Positions 25,471 through 33,228 of a stretch of DNA of 64,000 nucleotides are shown piece after piece. The position numbers and the translations under genes were made by a program. The notes under the pieces are model-generated. The model searched no databases, was not told where the DNA came from, and saw only the letters and a program-made list of their open reading frames with translations. How positions within the stretch are numbered: the stretch's first letter is position 1; each line of letters starts with the position of its first letter. Source of the stretch: Anaerolineales bacterium. Lineage in GTDB: Bacteria > Chloroflexota > Anaerolineae > Anaerolineales > Villigracilaceae. The stretch lies in contig CP129482.1 of assembly GCA_030583925.1 (NCBI GenBank), forward strand, positions 1,054,001-1,118,000, written 5' to 3'.

Positions 25471-26444
25471 TCATCGTACAAACGCCGTTGCGCATCAGTT
25501 TCTTTGGCGGAGGCACTGATTTCCCCTCGTACTATATGGAAGAGGGCGGATGCGTCTTAAGCTCCGCCATTGATAAATATATTTTTATTACCGTCAAGAA
25601 ACGTTTCGACGCCAAATTACGCATAGGCTATACCCGGACCGAGATGGTGGATTCGGTGGATCAGATTCACCATGAATTGATCCGAGAGGCGTTAGCGCTC
25701 ACAGGGGTGTCCAACGGTATCGAAGTGACCACCATGGGCGATATCCCCTCGGAAGGCTCAGGATTAGGATCCTCCAGCACGGTCACTGTTGGCGCTTTGC
25801 AAGCGTTGTACACCTATTTGAGCGAGATTGTGTCGAAAGAACGGCTTGCAAAAGAAGCCTGCGAAATCGAGATCGAAAAGCTTGGAAAGCCCATCGGTAT
25901 TCAAGACCAATACATTGCCGCCTACGGTGACTTGCGTTTCTTCGAGTTTTGCACGGACGGAAGCGTAACTGCCGAGAAAGTGGCGCTCGATGCCGACTTG
26001 AAACGTGAGTTCAACGATCGTTTTCTGCTCTTTTTTACGGGCATCAGCCGCCGCGCGGATAGCGTTTTGACTGAGCAAAAGAGCAATATCAAAGACCGGA
26101 AGGAAGTTCTTAGGGAAATCAAGCAAATCGCCTATCAAGCAAAGTCCGAATTGCAGAACGGGCAACTTGATTCGTTCGGCACGCTGATGCACCGCACCTG
26201 GGAATTGAAAAAACGCATGGCGGGACAGATCAGCAACGGAATGATCGACGATATGTATGATGCCGCCCGGAATGCCGGTGCTGTCGGAGGAAAGATCACC
26301 GGCGCGGGCGGCGGAGGTTTTATCTTGTTGTATGCGCCGCATGAAAAGCACCGGGCTGTCCGAACCGCTTTAAACGGATTGCAGGAACTGCCGTTCCAAT
26401 TGGAATCGGATGGGAGCAAGGTGATCTTTAATTACAAAAGATAG
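25467..26444 (+). CDS. GHMP sugar kinase, heptose-7-phosphate kinase-like
   Basis: A 325-residue kinase starting at TTG, which overlaps the previous stop. N-terminal PLRISFFGGGTDFPSYY, the ATP loop DIPSEGSGLGSSSTVTVGAL and the C-terminal KITGAGGGGFILLY are the GHMP motifs. The GGGTDFPSYY form is typical of D-glycero-D-manno-heptose-7-phosphate 1-kinases (HddA) and related L-fucose kinases. The adjacent gmhA- and gmhB-like genes support heptose. Part of the galE-like / kinase / isomerase unit. Confidence 0.85.
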   Translation: MIIVQTPLRISFFGGGTDFPSYYMEEGGCVLSSAIDKYIFITVKKRFDAKLRIGYTRTEMVDSVDQIHHELIREALALTGVSNGIEVTTMGDIPSEGSGLGSSSTVTVGALQALYTYLSEIVSKERLAKEACEIEIEKLGKPIGIQDQYIAAYGDLRFFEFCTDGSVTAEKVALDADLKREFNDRFLLFFTGISRRADSVLTEQKSNIKDRKEVLREIKQIAYQAKSELQNGQLDSFGTLMHRTWELKKRMAGQISNGMIDDMYDAARNAGAVGGKITGAGGGGFILLYAPHEKHRAVRTALNGLQELPFQLESDGSKVIFNYKR

Positions 26445-26468
26445 TTGGTTGAAATATAGGAAGAAACA

Positions 26469-27074
26469 ATGGAACAGATCAAATCGTACATAGAAACGCT
26501 GACGGAAACCGTGAATCAACTCCCAGTGGGGCGCATCGCTCAGGTTGTGGAGATCCTCCAAGCCGCGCGCTTGTCCCGCAGGAAAATCTTCATTATGGGT
26601 AACGGAGGCTCCGCCTCGACCGCCTCTCATTTTGTGTGCGACCTAGCCAAGAATACCCGCCACCCCGGCTTACCTCACTTCCGCGTAATCGGCTTGACCG
26701 ATAACATGGCGATCTTTTCCGCCTATGCCAACGATGAAGGTTATGAGAATGTTTTTGCGACACAGTTGGCAAATCTGGTCGAGGCAGGCGATATCGTGAT
26801 CGCAATTTCCGCCAGCGGAAACTCAGCCAACGTACTGAAAGCGGTCGAGGAAGCGCGCAATCACGCCGCAGTGACTATCGGTTTTACCGGCTTTGATGGA
26901 GGTCGCCTCGGTTCGCTGGTTGACGTTCAAGTGCATGTGAACAGCCATATCATTGAACACGTGGAAGACATTCACTTGGCGCTTGAGCATATGATCGTTA
27001 AAACATTGAAAGATACCGCGAACGAGGATGCGGAATTTTCTGTCGCAACGGAAAAAGAGCCGGCTGTGGGTTGA
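26469..27074 (+). CDS. gmhA: SIS-domain phosphosugar isomerase, GmhA-like
   Basis: A 201-residue protein. GNGGSASTASHFVCDLAKN and IAISASGNSANVLKAVEEA are the SIS phosphate-binding loops; the C-terminal EDIHLALEHMIV helix carries the acid/His typical of sedoheptulose-7-phosphate isomerase, which makes D-glycero-D-manno-heptose 7-phosphate. AGGAAG precedes the ATG. The role is supported by the upstream kinase and the downstream inverted phosphatase. Confidence 0.87.
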   Translation: MEQIKSYIETLTETVNQLPVGRIAQVVEILQAARLSRRKIFIMGNGGSASTASHFVCDLAKNTRHPGLPHFRVIGLTDNMAIFSAYANDEGYENVFATQLANLVEAGDIVIAISASGNSANVLKAVEEARNHAAVTIGFTGFDGGRLGSLVDVQVHVNSHIIEHVEDIHLALEHMIVKTLKDTANEDAEFSVATEKEPAVG

Positions 27075-27094
27075 TTTTCTAGCCAGCCGTTTTC
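27055..27094. terminator. Bidirectional terminator between gmhA and gmhB-like genes
   Basis: CGGCTG (27061-27066) and CAGCCG (27084-27089) form a stem followed by TTTTC on the plus strand; on the minus strand the same stem is followed by CTCTTTTTC. It spans both stop codons. Confidence 0.55.
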
Positions 27095-27636
27095 GCTTGA
27101 ATGATCTGAACGGCTTCAGCAAGGTCTTCCGCGATAGAGCAGGATTTGAGGTTCTCTGGCTTTGATAGATTCAATTGATCGAGACCCCGGCCTGTTTTTA
27201 CCAGAATTTCCCCGCGCAGACTGACTGCCTCCCCTGCCAACACATCGCTCCAAGCATCGCCGACCAGCCAGGAGCGGTTGAGATCGAGAGATAATTCCCG
27301 TACGGCTTGCAAGAGCATACCCGGTTTAGGCTTGCGGCATTCGCAGTTATCGTCTGGGCAATGCGGGCAGAGATAAACCCCGCTTACTTGAATATGGTTC
27401 TCGCGAAACAAATCCACCAGTCTTTGATTGATCTCGTTGGCGGTCTGCAAGGTGATCAACCCGCGTCCCACGGCAGATTGGTTGGTCACAATGACGATTT
27501 TGTAACCGGCGTTTTGTATACCTTTTAACGAAAAATACGTCTTGGGATAGACCGAAACCTGAGACCATTCCCGAATATAGTCGGCGCGGTTCTCGATCAG
27601 CACGCCATCGCGGTCTAGAAAAACGGCAGGAAACAT
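27079..27636 (-). CDS. gmhB: HAD phosphatase, D,D-heptose 1,7-bisphosphate phosphatase-like
   Basis: A 185-residue protein with the start at MFPAVFLDRDGVLIENRADY, the HAD DxD motif. It has VTNQSAVGRG, the zinc-binding cluster CPHCPDDNCECRKPKPGM (Cys/His/Cys/Cys) typical of GmhB, and VGDAWSDVLAG. The ATG at 27636 is preferred over 27675 because TATAAT stands six bases before it and the family starts here. It is the only minus-strand gene in the polysaccharide locus. It removes the 7-phosphate in nucleotide-heptose synthesis. Confidence 0.88.
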   Translation of the reverse strand: MFPAVFLDRDGVLIENRADYIREWSQVSVYPKTYFSLKGIQNAGYKIVIVTNQSAVGRGLITLQTANEINQRLVDLFRENHIQVSGVYLCPHCPDDNCECRKPKPGMLLQAVRELSLDLNRSWLVGDAWSDVLAGEAVSLRGEILVKTGRGLDQLNLSKPENLKSCSIAEDLAEAVQIIQAKTAG

Positions 27637-27642
27637 GGATTT

Positions 27643-27648
27643 ATTATA
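27643..27648 (-). promoter_or_regulatory. Putative -10 of the gmhB-like gene
   Basis: TATAAT on the minus strand six bases before the ATG at 27636; leaderless start expected. No clear -35. The divergent gap up to 27743 also contains the hairpin CTCGAC-GAAT-GTCGAG at 27692-27707. Confidence 0.45.
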
Positions 27649-27743
27649 TACTACCCTCCGGTTTCCGCTCCTCATACTGACTTTTCTAAAACTCGACGAA
27701 TGTCGAGACGGCGGAGCGCGCCAATTTCAAACCATCGAAGATT

Positions 27744-28472
27744 ATGCTGGCAAACATCCGCTTATATCTCAGCCGTCAGGCATCCTCGGTCACAAGATAT
27801 TTCTACGAACAATTTTTCATCGTCCTGTTGGGGTGGATCCCCACAATCATTGGGGTCGCCGTCCGCAGTGTTCTGTACAAACTGATTTTGAAAATGGACG
27901 GCTTCGCCGCGATCGAAAACAATGTGCGACTACGGTTTGCAAATTTCATCCGCTTGGGACACGGCTCGTATCTTGACTACGGGACGTATTTGCACGCCTG
28001 CCCCAGCGGAATCGAAATCGGGAGCGGGACGATCGTGATGCACGGCGCGGTCCTGCATGTGTATAACTTTCGCGGCTTGCCTAATTCTGGAATCAGAATC
28101 GGACGCGATAGTTTGGTGGGTGAGTACTCCATCATCCGTGGGCAGGGCGGCGTGCAGATCGGCGACCGAGTCTATACCTCGCCGTTCACGCAGATCATCG
28201 CGGTAAACCATGTCTTCGACGACCCGAACCGCCCATTTGTTGAACAAGGCATCACGGCGGAAGGAATTGTGATCGAGGATGATGTCTGGTTGGGGGCGGG
28301 TGCGGTCATCACGGACGGGGTGCGTGTGGGCAAGGGCGCGATCGTTGCGGCGGGCGCGGTCGTCACCCAGGATGTGCCAGCTCACACCGTGGTCGGAGGC
28401 GTGCCTGCCAAGCCGATCCGCACGATTGACGGCAGCGCGTCCAAGCCGGACCGTCGAATTTATCATTTGTAA
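27744..28472 (+). CDS. Hexapeptide-repeat acyltransferase with N-terminal membrane segment
   Basis: A 242-residue protein. An N-terminal hydrophobic part ([25 protein letters not shown]) precedes a left-handed beta-helix of hexapeptide repeats ([16 protein letters not shown] to [34 protein letters not shown]), as in the maltose/galactoside acetyltransferase family. The His in AVNHVF is the likely catalytic base. Probably acetylates a sugar of the polymer or its lipid-linked precursor. Confidence 0.87.
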   Translation: MLANIRLYLSRQASSVTRYFYEQFFIVLLGWIPTIIGVAVRSVLYKLILKMDGFAAIENNVRLRFANFIRLGHGSYLDYGTYLHACPSGIEIGSGTIVMHGAVLHVYNFRGLPNSGIRIGRDSLVGEYSIIRGQGGVQIGDRVYTSPFTQIIAVNHVFDDPNRPFVEQGITAEGIVIEDDVWLGAGAVITDGVRVGKGAIVAAGAVVTQDVPAHTVVGGVPAKPIRTIDGSASKPDRRIYHL

Positions 28473-28486
28473 TCGAGAGGAAATGC

Positions 28487-29680
28487 ATGACGATATTATC
28501 GGTTGTCATACCTGCGTATAACGAAGAAGACGGAATCACCGAGATTGCCGAGCGCGTGCTTGCGGTCAAACCTGCCTTGAAGAAAGCGGGCGTCAAACAA
28601 TTGGAGTTGCTAGTTGTGGACGACGGCTCGCGCGACCGCACTGCGGCTGTCGCATCGAAGATCAAAGGTGTGACGTTGATTCGTCATCCGCAGAACAAAG
28701 GGTATGGCGCGGCGTTAAAGACTGGCTTCTCGCAAGCGAAGGGCGAATTGATCGGGTTTTTAGACGCCGACGGCACATACCCGCCGGAATATTTTCCAAA
28801 ACTTTGTCAGGTAGCGATGAACGGACACGATCTCGTCATTGGCTCGCGCATGGCGGGGGAGAAGAGTCAGATGCCCCTTGTCCGACGCGTGGGGAACTTC
28901 ATCTTCGCCACCTTGCTTACCGTTCTCGGCAGGCATCGTGTCACCGATAGCGCGAGCGGGATGCGCGTCTTCAAGCGTGAGATTTTGGAACATATCTACC
29001 CTTTGCCTGACGGTTTGAATCTCACCCCCGTGATGAGCACGCGCGCCCTGCATGAAGGCATTCAGATCGAAGAAGTGCCGATTCCCTACAGCGAACGGGT
29101 CGGCAGGTCGAAATTGAGCGCGATCCGCGACGGGCGCATCTTTTTGCAGAGCATGGTGTGGACCGCGATGTCCTATAACCCGGTGCGCATCCTCGGGTTG
29201 ATCGGACTCGCGGCGTTAGGAATCTCCGGGTTGGTGGCTCTGGGTTTGATCATCGCAAGAGCGAACGGAATTACAACATTGAGCGCAGTTGGAGTTACGG
29301 CGTTATTTTTAGGAATGATCTCGACGGTGGCGGGCATCAATGTTTTTGCGCTAGGTATTACATTCAATTACCTCGTTGCGCTTTTTTATAAAAAACCCAT
29401 TAGACAAGGCTTGTTCGGCAAGCCGATTTTCAAAACGCCGCTCGATCAACATTTCGGCTGGATGGGCATCCTTGCGATCCTGATCGGCTTTGCCATTGGC
29501 GTCGCCAGTCTTGTGCTTGGTCTGCAGGGTTGGGAGATCGAAAAGTTGTGGTTCTATTTGCTGGGCAGCGCCATGATCTTTCTGGTGGGTATTCAGCTGG
29601 TTGTGTATTGGCTGTTGTTGCGTATCCTTGAAGAACTGAGTCAGCGCGAAGCGTTGACAAAACAGGATATGGGTAGATAG
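28487..29680 (+). CDS. GT2 glycosyltransferase, dolichol-phosphate mannose synthase-like, with membrane domain
   Basis: A 397-residue protein. The GT-A domain (1-225) has SVVIPAYNEEDGI, VVDDGSRDRT and FLDADGTYPPEYF; the C-terminal part has about four helices (from ILGLIGLAALGISGLVALGL). Such enzymes transfer a sugar from a nucleotide donor to polyprenyl phosphate, making a lipid-linked donor for extracytoplasmic transferases such as the GT39 protein of this locus. AGAGGAA before the ATG. Confidence 0.88.
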   Translation: MTILSVVIPAYNEEDGITEIAERVLAVKPALKKAGVKQLELLVVDDGSRDRTAAVASKIKGVTLIRHPQNKGYGAALKTGFSQAKGELIGFLDADGTYPPEYFPKLCQVAMNGHDLVIGSRMAGEKSQMPLVRRVGNFIFATLLTVLGRHRVTDSASGMRVFKREILEHIYPLPDGLNLTPVMSTRALHEGIQIEEVPIPYSERVGRSKLSAIRDGRIFLQSMVWTAMSYNPVRILGLIGLAALGISGLVALGLIIARANGITTLSAVGVTALFLGMISTVAGINVFALGITFNYLVALFYKKPIRQGLFGKPIFKTPLDQHFGWMGILAILIGFAIGVASLVLGLQGWEIEKLWFYLLGSAMIFLVGIQLVVYWLLLRILEELSQREALTKQDMGR

Positions 29681-29703
29681 GTATTTGTAGAAGGAGTATT
29701 GAA

Positions 29704-31374
29704 ATGGACGACAAAGAACTAGATGTTAAATCTGTAAATCTCGGCGCGCGAAATATACCGAAATTACGCACGGCGGATTTTCCCAATGCGGACGAAATCG
29801 TCCACGATGGGTTGCTCGCCGCTTCACGCTCCCCTGAGGCTGTTGACATCATGCTGGTGAATCCTCCCACCCCCGACGGCGGGTTGTGGATCCGCACACA
29901 GCATCGAGTTGGTCGGCGCACGCGCGAGAACATGGTGTGGCCCCAAGTTTCGCTGGCGCAGATGGCGGCGTTACTGCACCCCGTCTATAAAGTGAAAGTT
30001 GTGGACTGTAACGCGGAGCGAATGGGCTGGCCCGAATTCACAGAGTTGTTGGATAAATACCAACCGAAATATTATCTGACGCAAATGACCGCGCCGACTC
30101 TTGAGAACGACATTTATGGTTGTTTCCTTGCTCACGCGCGCGGGGCGAAAACGATCGCCTTTGGGACGCACATCACACCCATCCCGGTGGAAACGATGCG
30201 TCCGTACCCCAGCCTTGATTTTGCCCTCGTCGGCGAACCCGACCTCACCATCCGCGATCTGCTCGATCACCTTGAAGGGAAGATTGGCGAGCGCTCGCCT
30301 GAGATCGTGCAAATGTTCAACAAGCATGACCCGATGTATAAAACATCGTTGAACGAGGACGGCAGTGTGAACATGCACGGCATCAAAGGCATTGCGTGGC
30401 GCAAGAACGGCGAGATCATCCTCAACTTTCCGCGTCCTTTCATTGCGGATTTGGACGATATGCCGATCCCCATGCACGAGTTACTTCCGTTGCAATCATA
30501 TCGAATGCCGTTGATCAAAGGCGCGTTCACGTTTATCGTTACCAGCCGCGGTTGTCCTGCTGGTTGTACGTATTGCATCAAGCATGTCAGTTATCAATAT
30601 GCCACGCGCCTGCGCTCGCCGAAAAAGATCATGGAAGAATTGTGGTATTTGAAAAAGCTCGGCATTAACAACATTCACATGTATGCGGACTTGTTCACCG
30701 TCTCGCGCGATCAGGTGGTTGAACTCTGCAAAATGATGATTGACGAAAAGATCGGCATTAAGTGGACTTCCAACAGCCGCGTGGATTACGTGGATGAGGA
30801 GATGTTGATGTTGATGGGTAAAGCCGGTTGCCGCTTGATCTCGTGGGGCATCGAAAGCGGGAACGAACAGATTCTCAAGCACGCGCGCAAGGGAGCCTAT
30901 CCAGACAAGGCGGAACGCGCGCTCCGTTGGGCGAAGAAAGCCGGCATCATGAACTGGGGTTACTTCATCATTGGTTTGCCCGGTGAGACCGAAGAGACCA
31001 TCCGCCAGACCATTGACTTCGCCAAGAAATTGCCGCTGGATATTGCCTTATTCCACGTTGCCGCTCCATACCCCGGTACGCCGTTCTTCTTTGAAGTGGT
31101 CAAGAACAAATGGTTCCGTCCCGGCACCCGCTGGGAGCAGGTGGATATGGATAAAGGCACGGTCTTGGATTACCCCAACATGCCCGCCGAAAGATTATTA
31201 TATTGGCAGAAGCGCGCCTTCCGTGAATGGGCGTTCCGTCCGGGGCCGGTGTTCACTTATCTCAAAATGTTGATGTACGATTGGTCAACGATGAAGACGG
31301 CTCTGAATGTGGGTTTGCAACACTTGTTCTGGGCATCCTCCGATGAAGGCGCGCCGGTCGGCGGGGCAGGGTAA
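29704..31374 (+). CDS. B12-binding domain radical SAM protein
   Basis: A 556-residue protein. Residues about 50-190 are a cobalamin-binding-like domain (VDIMLVNPPTPDGG...YKVKVVDCNAER) without the DxHxxG His motif. The radical SAM barrel follows with CPAGCTYC (CxxxCxxC) near residue 285 and GIESGNEQIL. Enzymes of this class methylate unactivated carbon or phosphinate centres, or rearrange rings; the substrate cannot be named. AAGGAG is well placed before the ATG. It stands between a lipid-linked sugar synthase and a polymerase-like gene, so a sugar or lipid carrier substrate is possible. Confidence 0.85.
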   Translation: MDDKELDVKSVNLGARNIPKLRTADFPNADEIVHDGLLAASRSPEAVDIMLVNPPTPDGGLWIRTQHRVGRRTRENMVWPQVSLAQMAALLHPVYKVKVVDCNAERMGWPEFTELLDKYQPKYYLTQMTAPTLENDIYGCFLAHARGAKTIAFGTHITPIPVETMRPYPSLDFALVGEPDLTIRDLLDHLEGKIGERSPEIVQMFNKHDPMYKTSLNEDGSVNMHGIKGIAWRKNGEIILNFPRPFIADLDDMPIPMHELLPLQSYRMPLIKGAFTFIVTSRGCPAGCTYCIKHVSYQYATRLRSPKKIMEELWYLKKLGINNIHMYADLFTVSRDQVVELCKMMIDEKIGIKWTSNSRVDYVDEEMLMLMGKAGCRLISWGIESGNEQILKHARKGAYPDKAERALRWAKKAGIMNWGYFIIGLPGETEETIRQTIDFAKKLPLDIALFHVAAPYPGTPFFFEVVKNKWFRPGTRWEQVDMDKGTVLDYPNMPAERLLYWQKRAFREWAFRPGPVFTYLKMLMYDWSTMKTALNVGLQHLFWASSDEGAPVGGAG

Positions 31375-31391
31375 CCAACCAAAATTAAGAA

Positions 31392-33218
31392 ATGAACGTG
31401 ACATCGTGGCGTGCGACGGTCAATAGCCGTAGGTTTGCGCTTACTGAACTGTGCATCGTAGCGATCGGTGGGGCGGCTTTGTGTTTCAATCCGAGTGTAG
31501 GGATTTGGGCAATCGCCTTTTCGCTGATCCCTTGGGGATTTCGGTTTGTAGTTGGCGCACCCCCATTTCGGCGCACACGACTCGATCTGCTCGTCGCGGT
31601 CTTTTTGTTGACTGCGGTTGTAGGGGCTTGGGCATCGTATGACCAGTTGTCCGCCTCGCGCAAGTTGTATCTGATAATCGAAGCAGTAATTCTCTATTAC
31701 ACATTGTCCTCCCAGCCGAATGATAACGTGGTTTGGGTTTCAGCGGCTTTCTTCTGCATCGGCGTCGGTGTGGCGGGATACTTTTTCCTAACCCATGATT
31801 TTGTCTCTGTGCCACGCAAGATCGAACTTGTTAATTTAATTGGGCGAGGAATCATGTGGCTGCGACCAGAGATCGGCTGGAGAGCGATGCATCCCAACTA
31901 TGTAGCGGGAATTGCCGCAATGATGGCGCCGTTCGGGTTCTATCTCCTTTCTCAACGCCAAAATTCAAAATTCAATAAATTGATCGTGTTAGGATTGCTC
32001 GTGATCGCCTCGGCGTTGGTCATGACCACTTCACGCGGAATCTTGATGGCGATTTTCGCCGCGCTGGGAGTTCTCCTGATATGGATCGGTATAAAATTTG
32101 CCGCCACACTATTTCGGCGAAGCTACGATGCGGTTTTCCCGTCTAGTGCGATATTTTATCTGCTTGCCGTCGCGATCCTCATTTACGTTGGACCTGCACA
32201 ATCGGTAAGCAGCATGTCTACAACCGGTGTGTACGGCAATGGAAGCCGCGCCGAATTATTTATGCGCAGTTTGTATCTAGCGGCAGACTTTCCCATCATC
32301 GGAGGGGGGTTAGCGTCTTTTCCCGGGCTATACTCGCAATATATTCTCGGTATTCCGATTTATTATTTACCCAATTCGCACAATATGTTCCTTGATGTGT
32401 TTATCGAGCAGGGAATGTTTGGCGGCGCAGCCTTCCTAGTCATATATCTGATCGGCATTTGGCGAGTTTCAAAGAATATTGCAACCAGAACAAGTCATAT
32501 TAACAATCTGTATAATTGGGTAGCGCTGACGTCTTTGATAGTAGCCTTTGTGCATGGTATGGTAGATGATTATCTCTATCAAGGCACGAGCGCGGTCCTA
32601 TCACTGGCTTTGCCGGGCATTGTTCTCAACCCATATATTTCGCAACCGGTATCTGAAAGTGTAAACTACCCCTACCGCAGAGCTATAATCAAATTTGCGG
32701 CCATTGGTATTACGCTGGCGGTATTGATCACCTTCTTTCAAAAGACCATACGATCCGTGTGGTATTCGAATCTTGGCGCAGTGCAAATGGCGCGCGTGGA
32801 ACTGAGCGGATTTCCAACGAACCAGTGGGCGGATCCGTCAATTGTCGAGCGGATGCAGGATGCTGAAACATCGCTTCTCGCCTCTGTGGAGGCTGACCCC
32901 TCCAATCGGACAGCGAATCACCGCCTCGGCCTGATCGCTATGCTGCGACAGGACTTTCATTCCGCCGAGGTATACTTATCGAATGCATACCGTGAGTCGC
33001 CGCGTCATCGCGGCATCGTCAAGTCCTTGGGGTATTGCCGTGTTTGGGTTGGCGATTTCGATAACGCGCAATTTGTTCTTGCTGAGTTTCCTGAAGCAAA
33101 GGCTGAGCTTGATGCTTATGTATGGTGGTGGCAGGTTCACGGGAGAAGCGACTTGTCTAAACGCGCCTCTGCCATGCGTATTTTGTTGGGCGCTGCTCAT
33201 GAGACAGTTTTGCCCTGA
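31392..33218 (+). CDS. O-antigen ligase/polymerase-like membrane protein with C-terminal TPR
   Basis: A 608-residue protein with about ten membrane helices (20-450), a Wzy_C-type loop with RAELFMRSLYLAADFPIIGGGLASFPGLYSQYI and NSHNMFLDVFIEQGMFGG, and a C-terminal TPR-like region (about 495-600: ADPSNRTANHRLGLIAMLRQDFHSAEVYLSNAY). Proteins of this family polymerise or ligate glycan units at the outer face of the membrane. From about here the DNA becomes AT-richer. Confidence 0.85.
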   Translation: MNVTSWRATVNSRRFALTELCIVAIGGAALCFNPSVGIWAIAFSLIPWGFRFVVGAPPFRRTRLDLLVAVFLLTAVVGAWASYDQLSASRKLYLIIEAVILYYTLSSQPNDNVVWVSAAFFCIGVGVAGYFFLTHDFVSVPRKIELVNLIGRGIMWLRPEIGWRAMHPNYVAGIAAMMAPFGFYLLSQRQNSKFNKLIVLGLLVIASALVMTTSRGILMAIFAALGVLLIWIGIKFAATLFRRSYDAVFPSSAIFYLLAVAILIYVGPAQSVSSMSTTGVYGNGSRAELFMRSLYLAADFPIIGGGLASFPGLYSQYILGIPIYYLPNSHNMFLDVFIEQGMFGGAAFLVIYLIGIWRVSKNIATRTSHINNLYNWVALTSLIVAFVHGMVDDYLYQGTSAVLSLALPGIVLNPYISQPVSESVNYPYRRAIIKFAAIGITLAVLITFFQKTIRSVWYSNLGAVQMARVELSGFPTNQWADPSIVERMQDAETSLLASVEADPSNRTANHRLGLIAMLRQDFHSAEVYLSNAYRESPRHRGIVKSLGYCRVWVGDFDNAQFVLAEFPEAKAELDAYVWWWQVHGRSDLSKRASAMRILLGAAHETVLP

Positions 33219-33228
33219 ATAGGATTTT

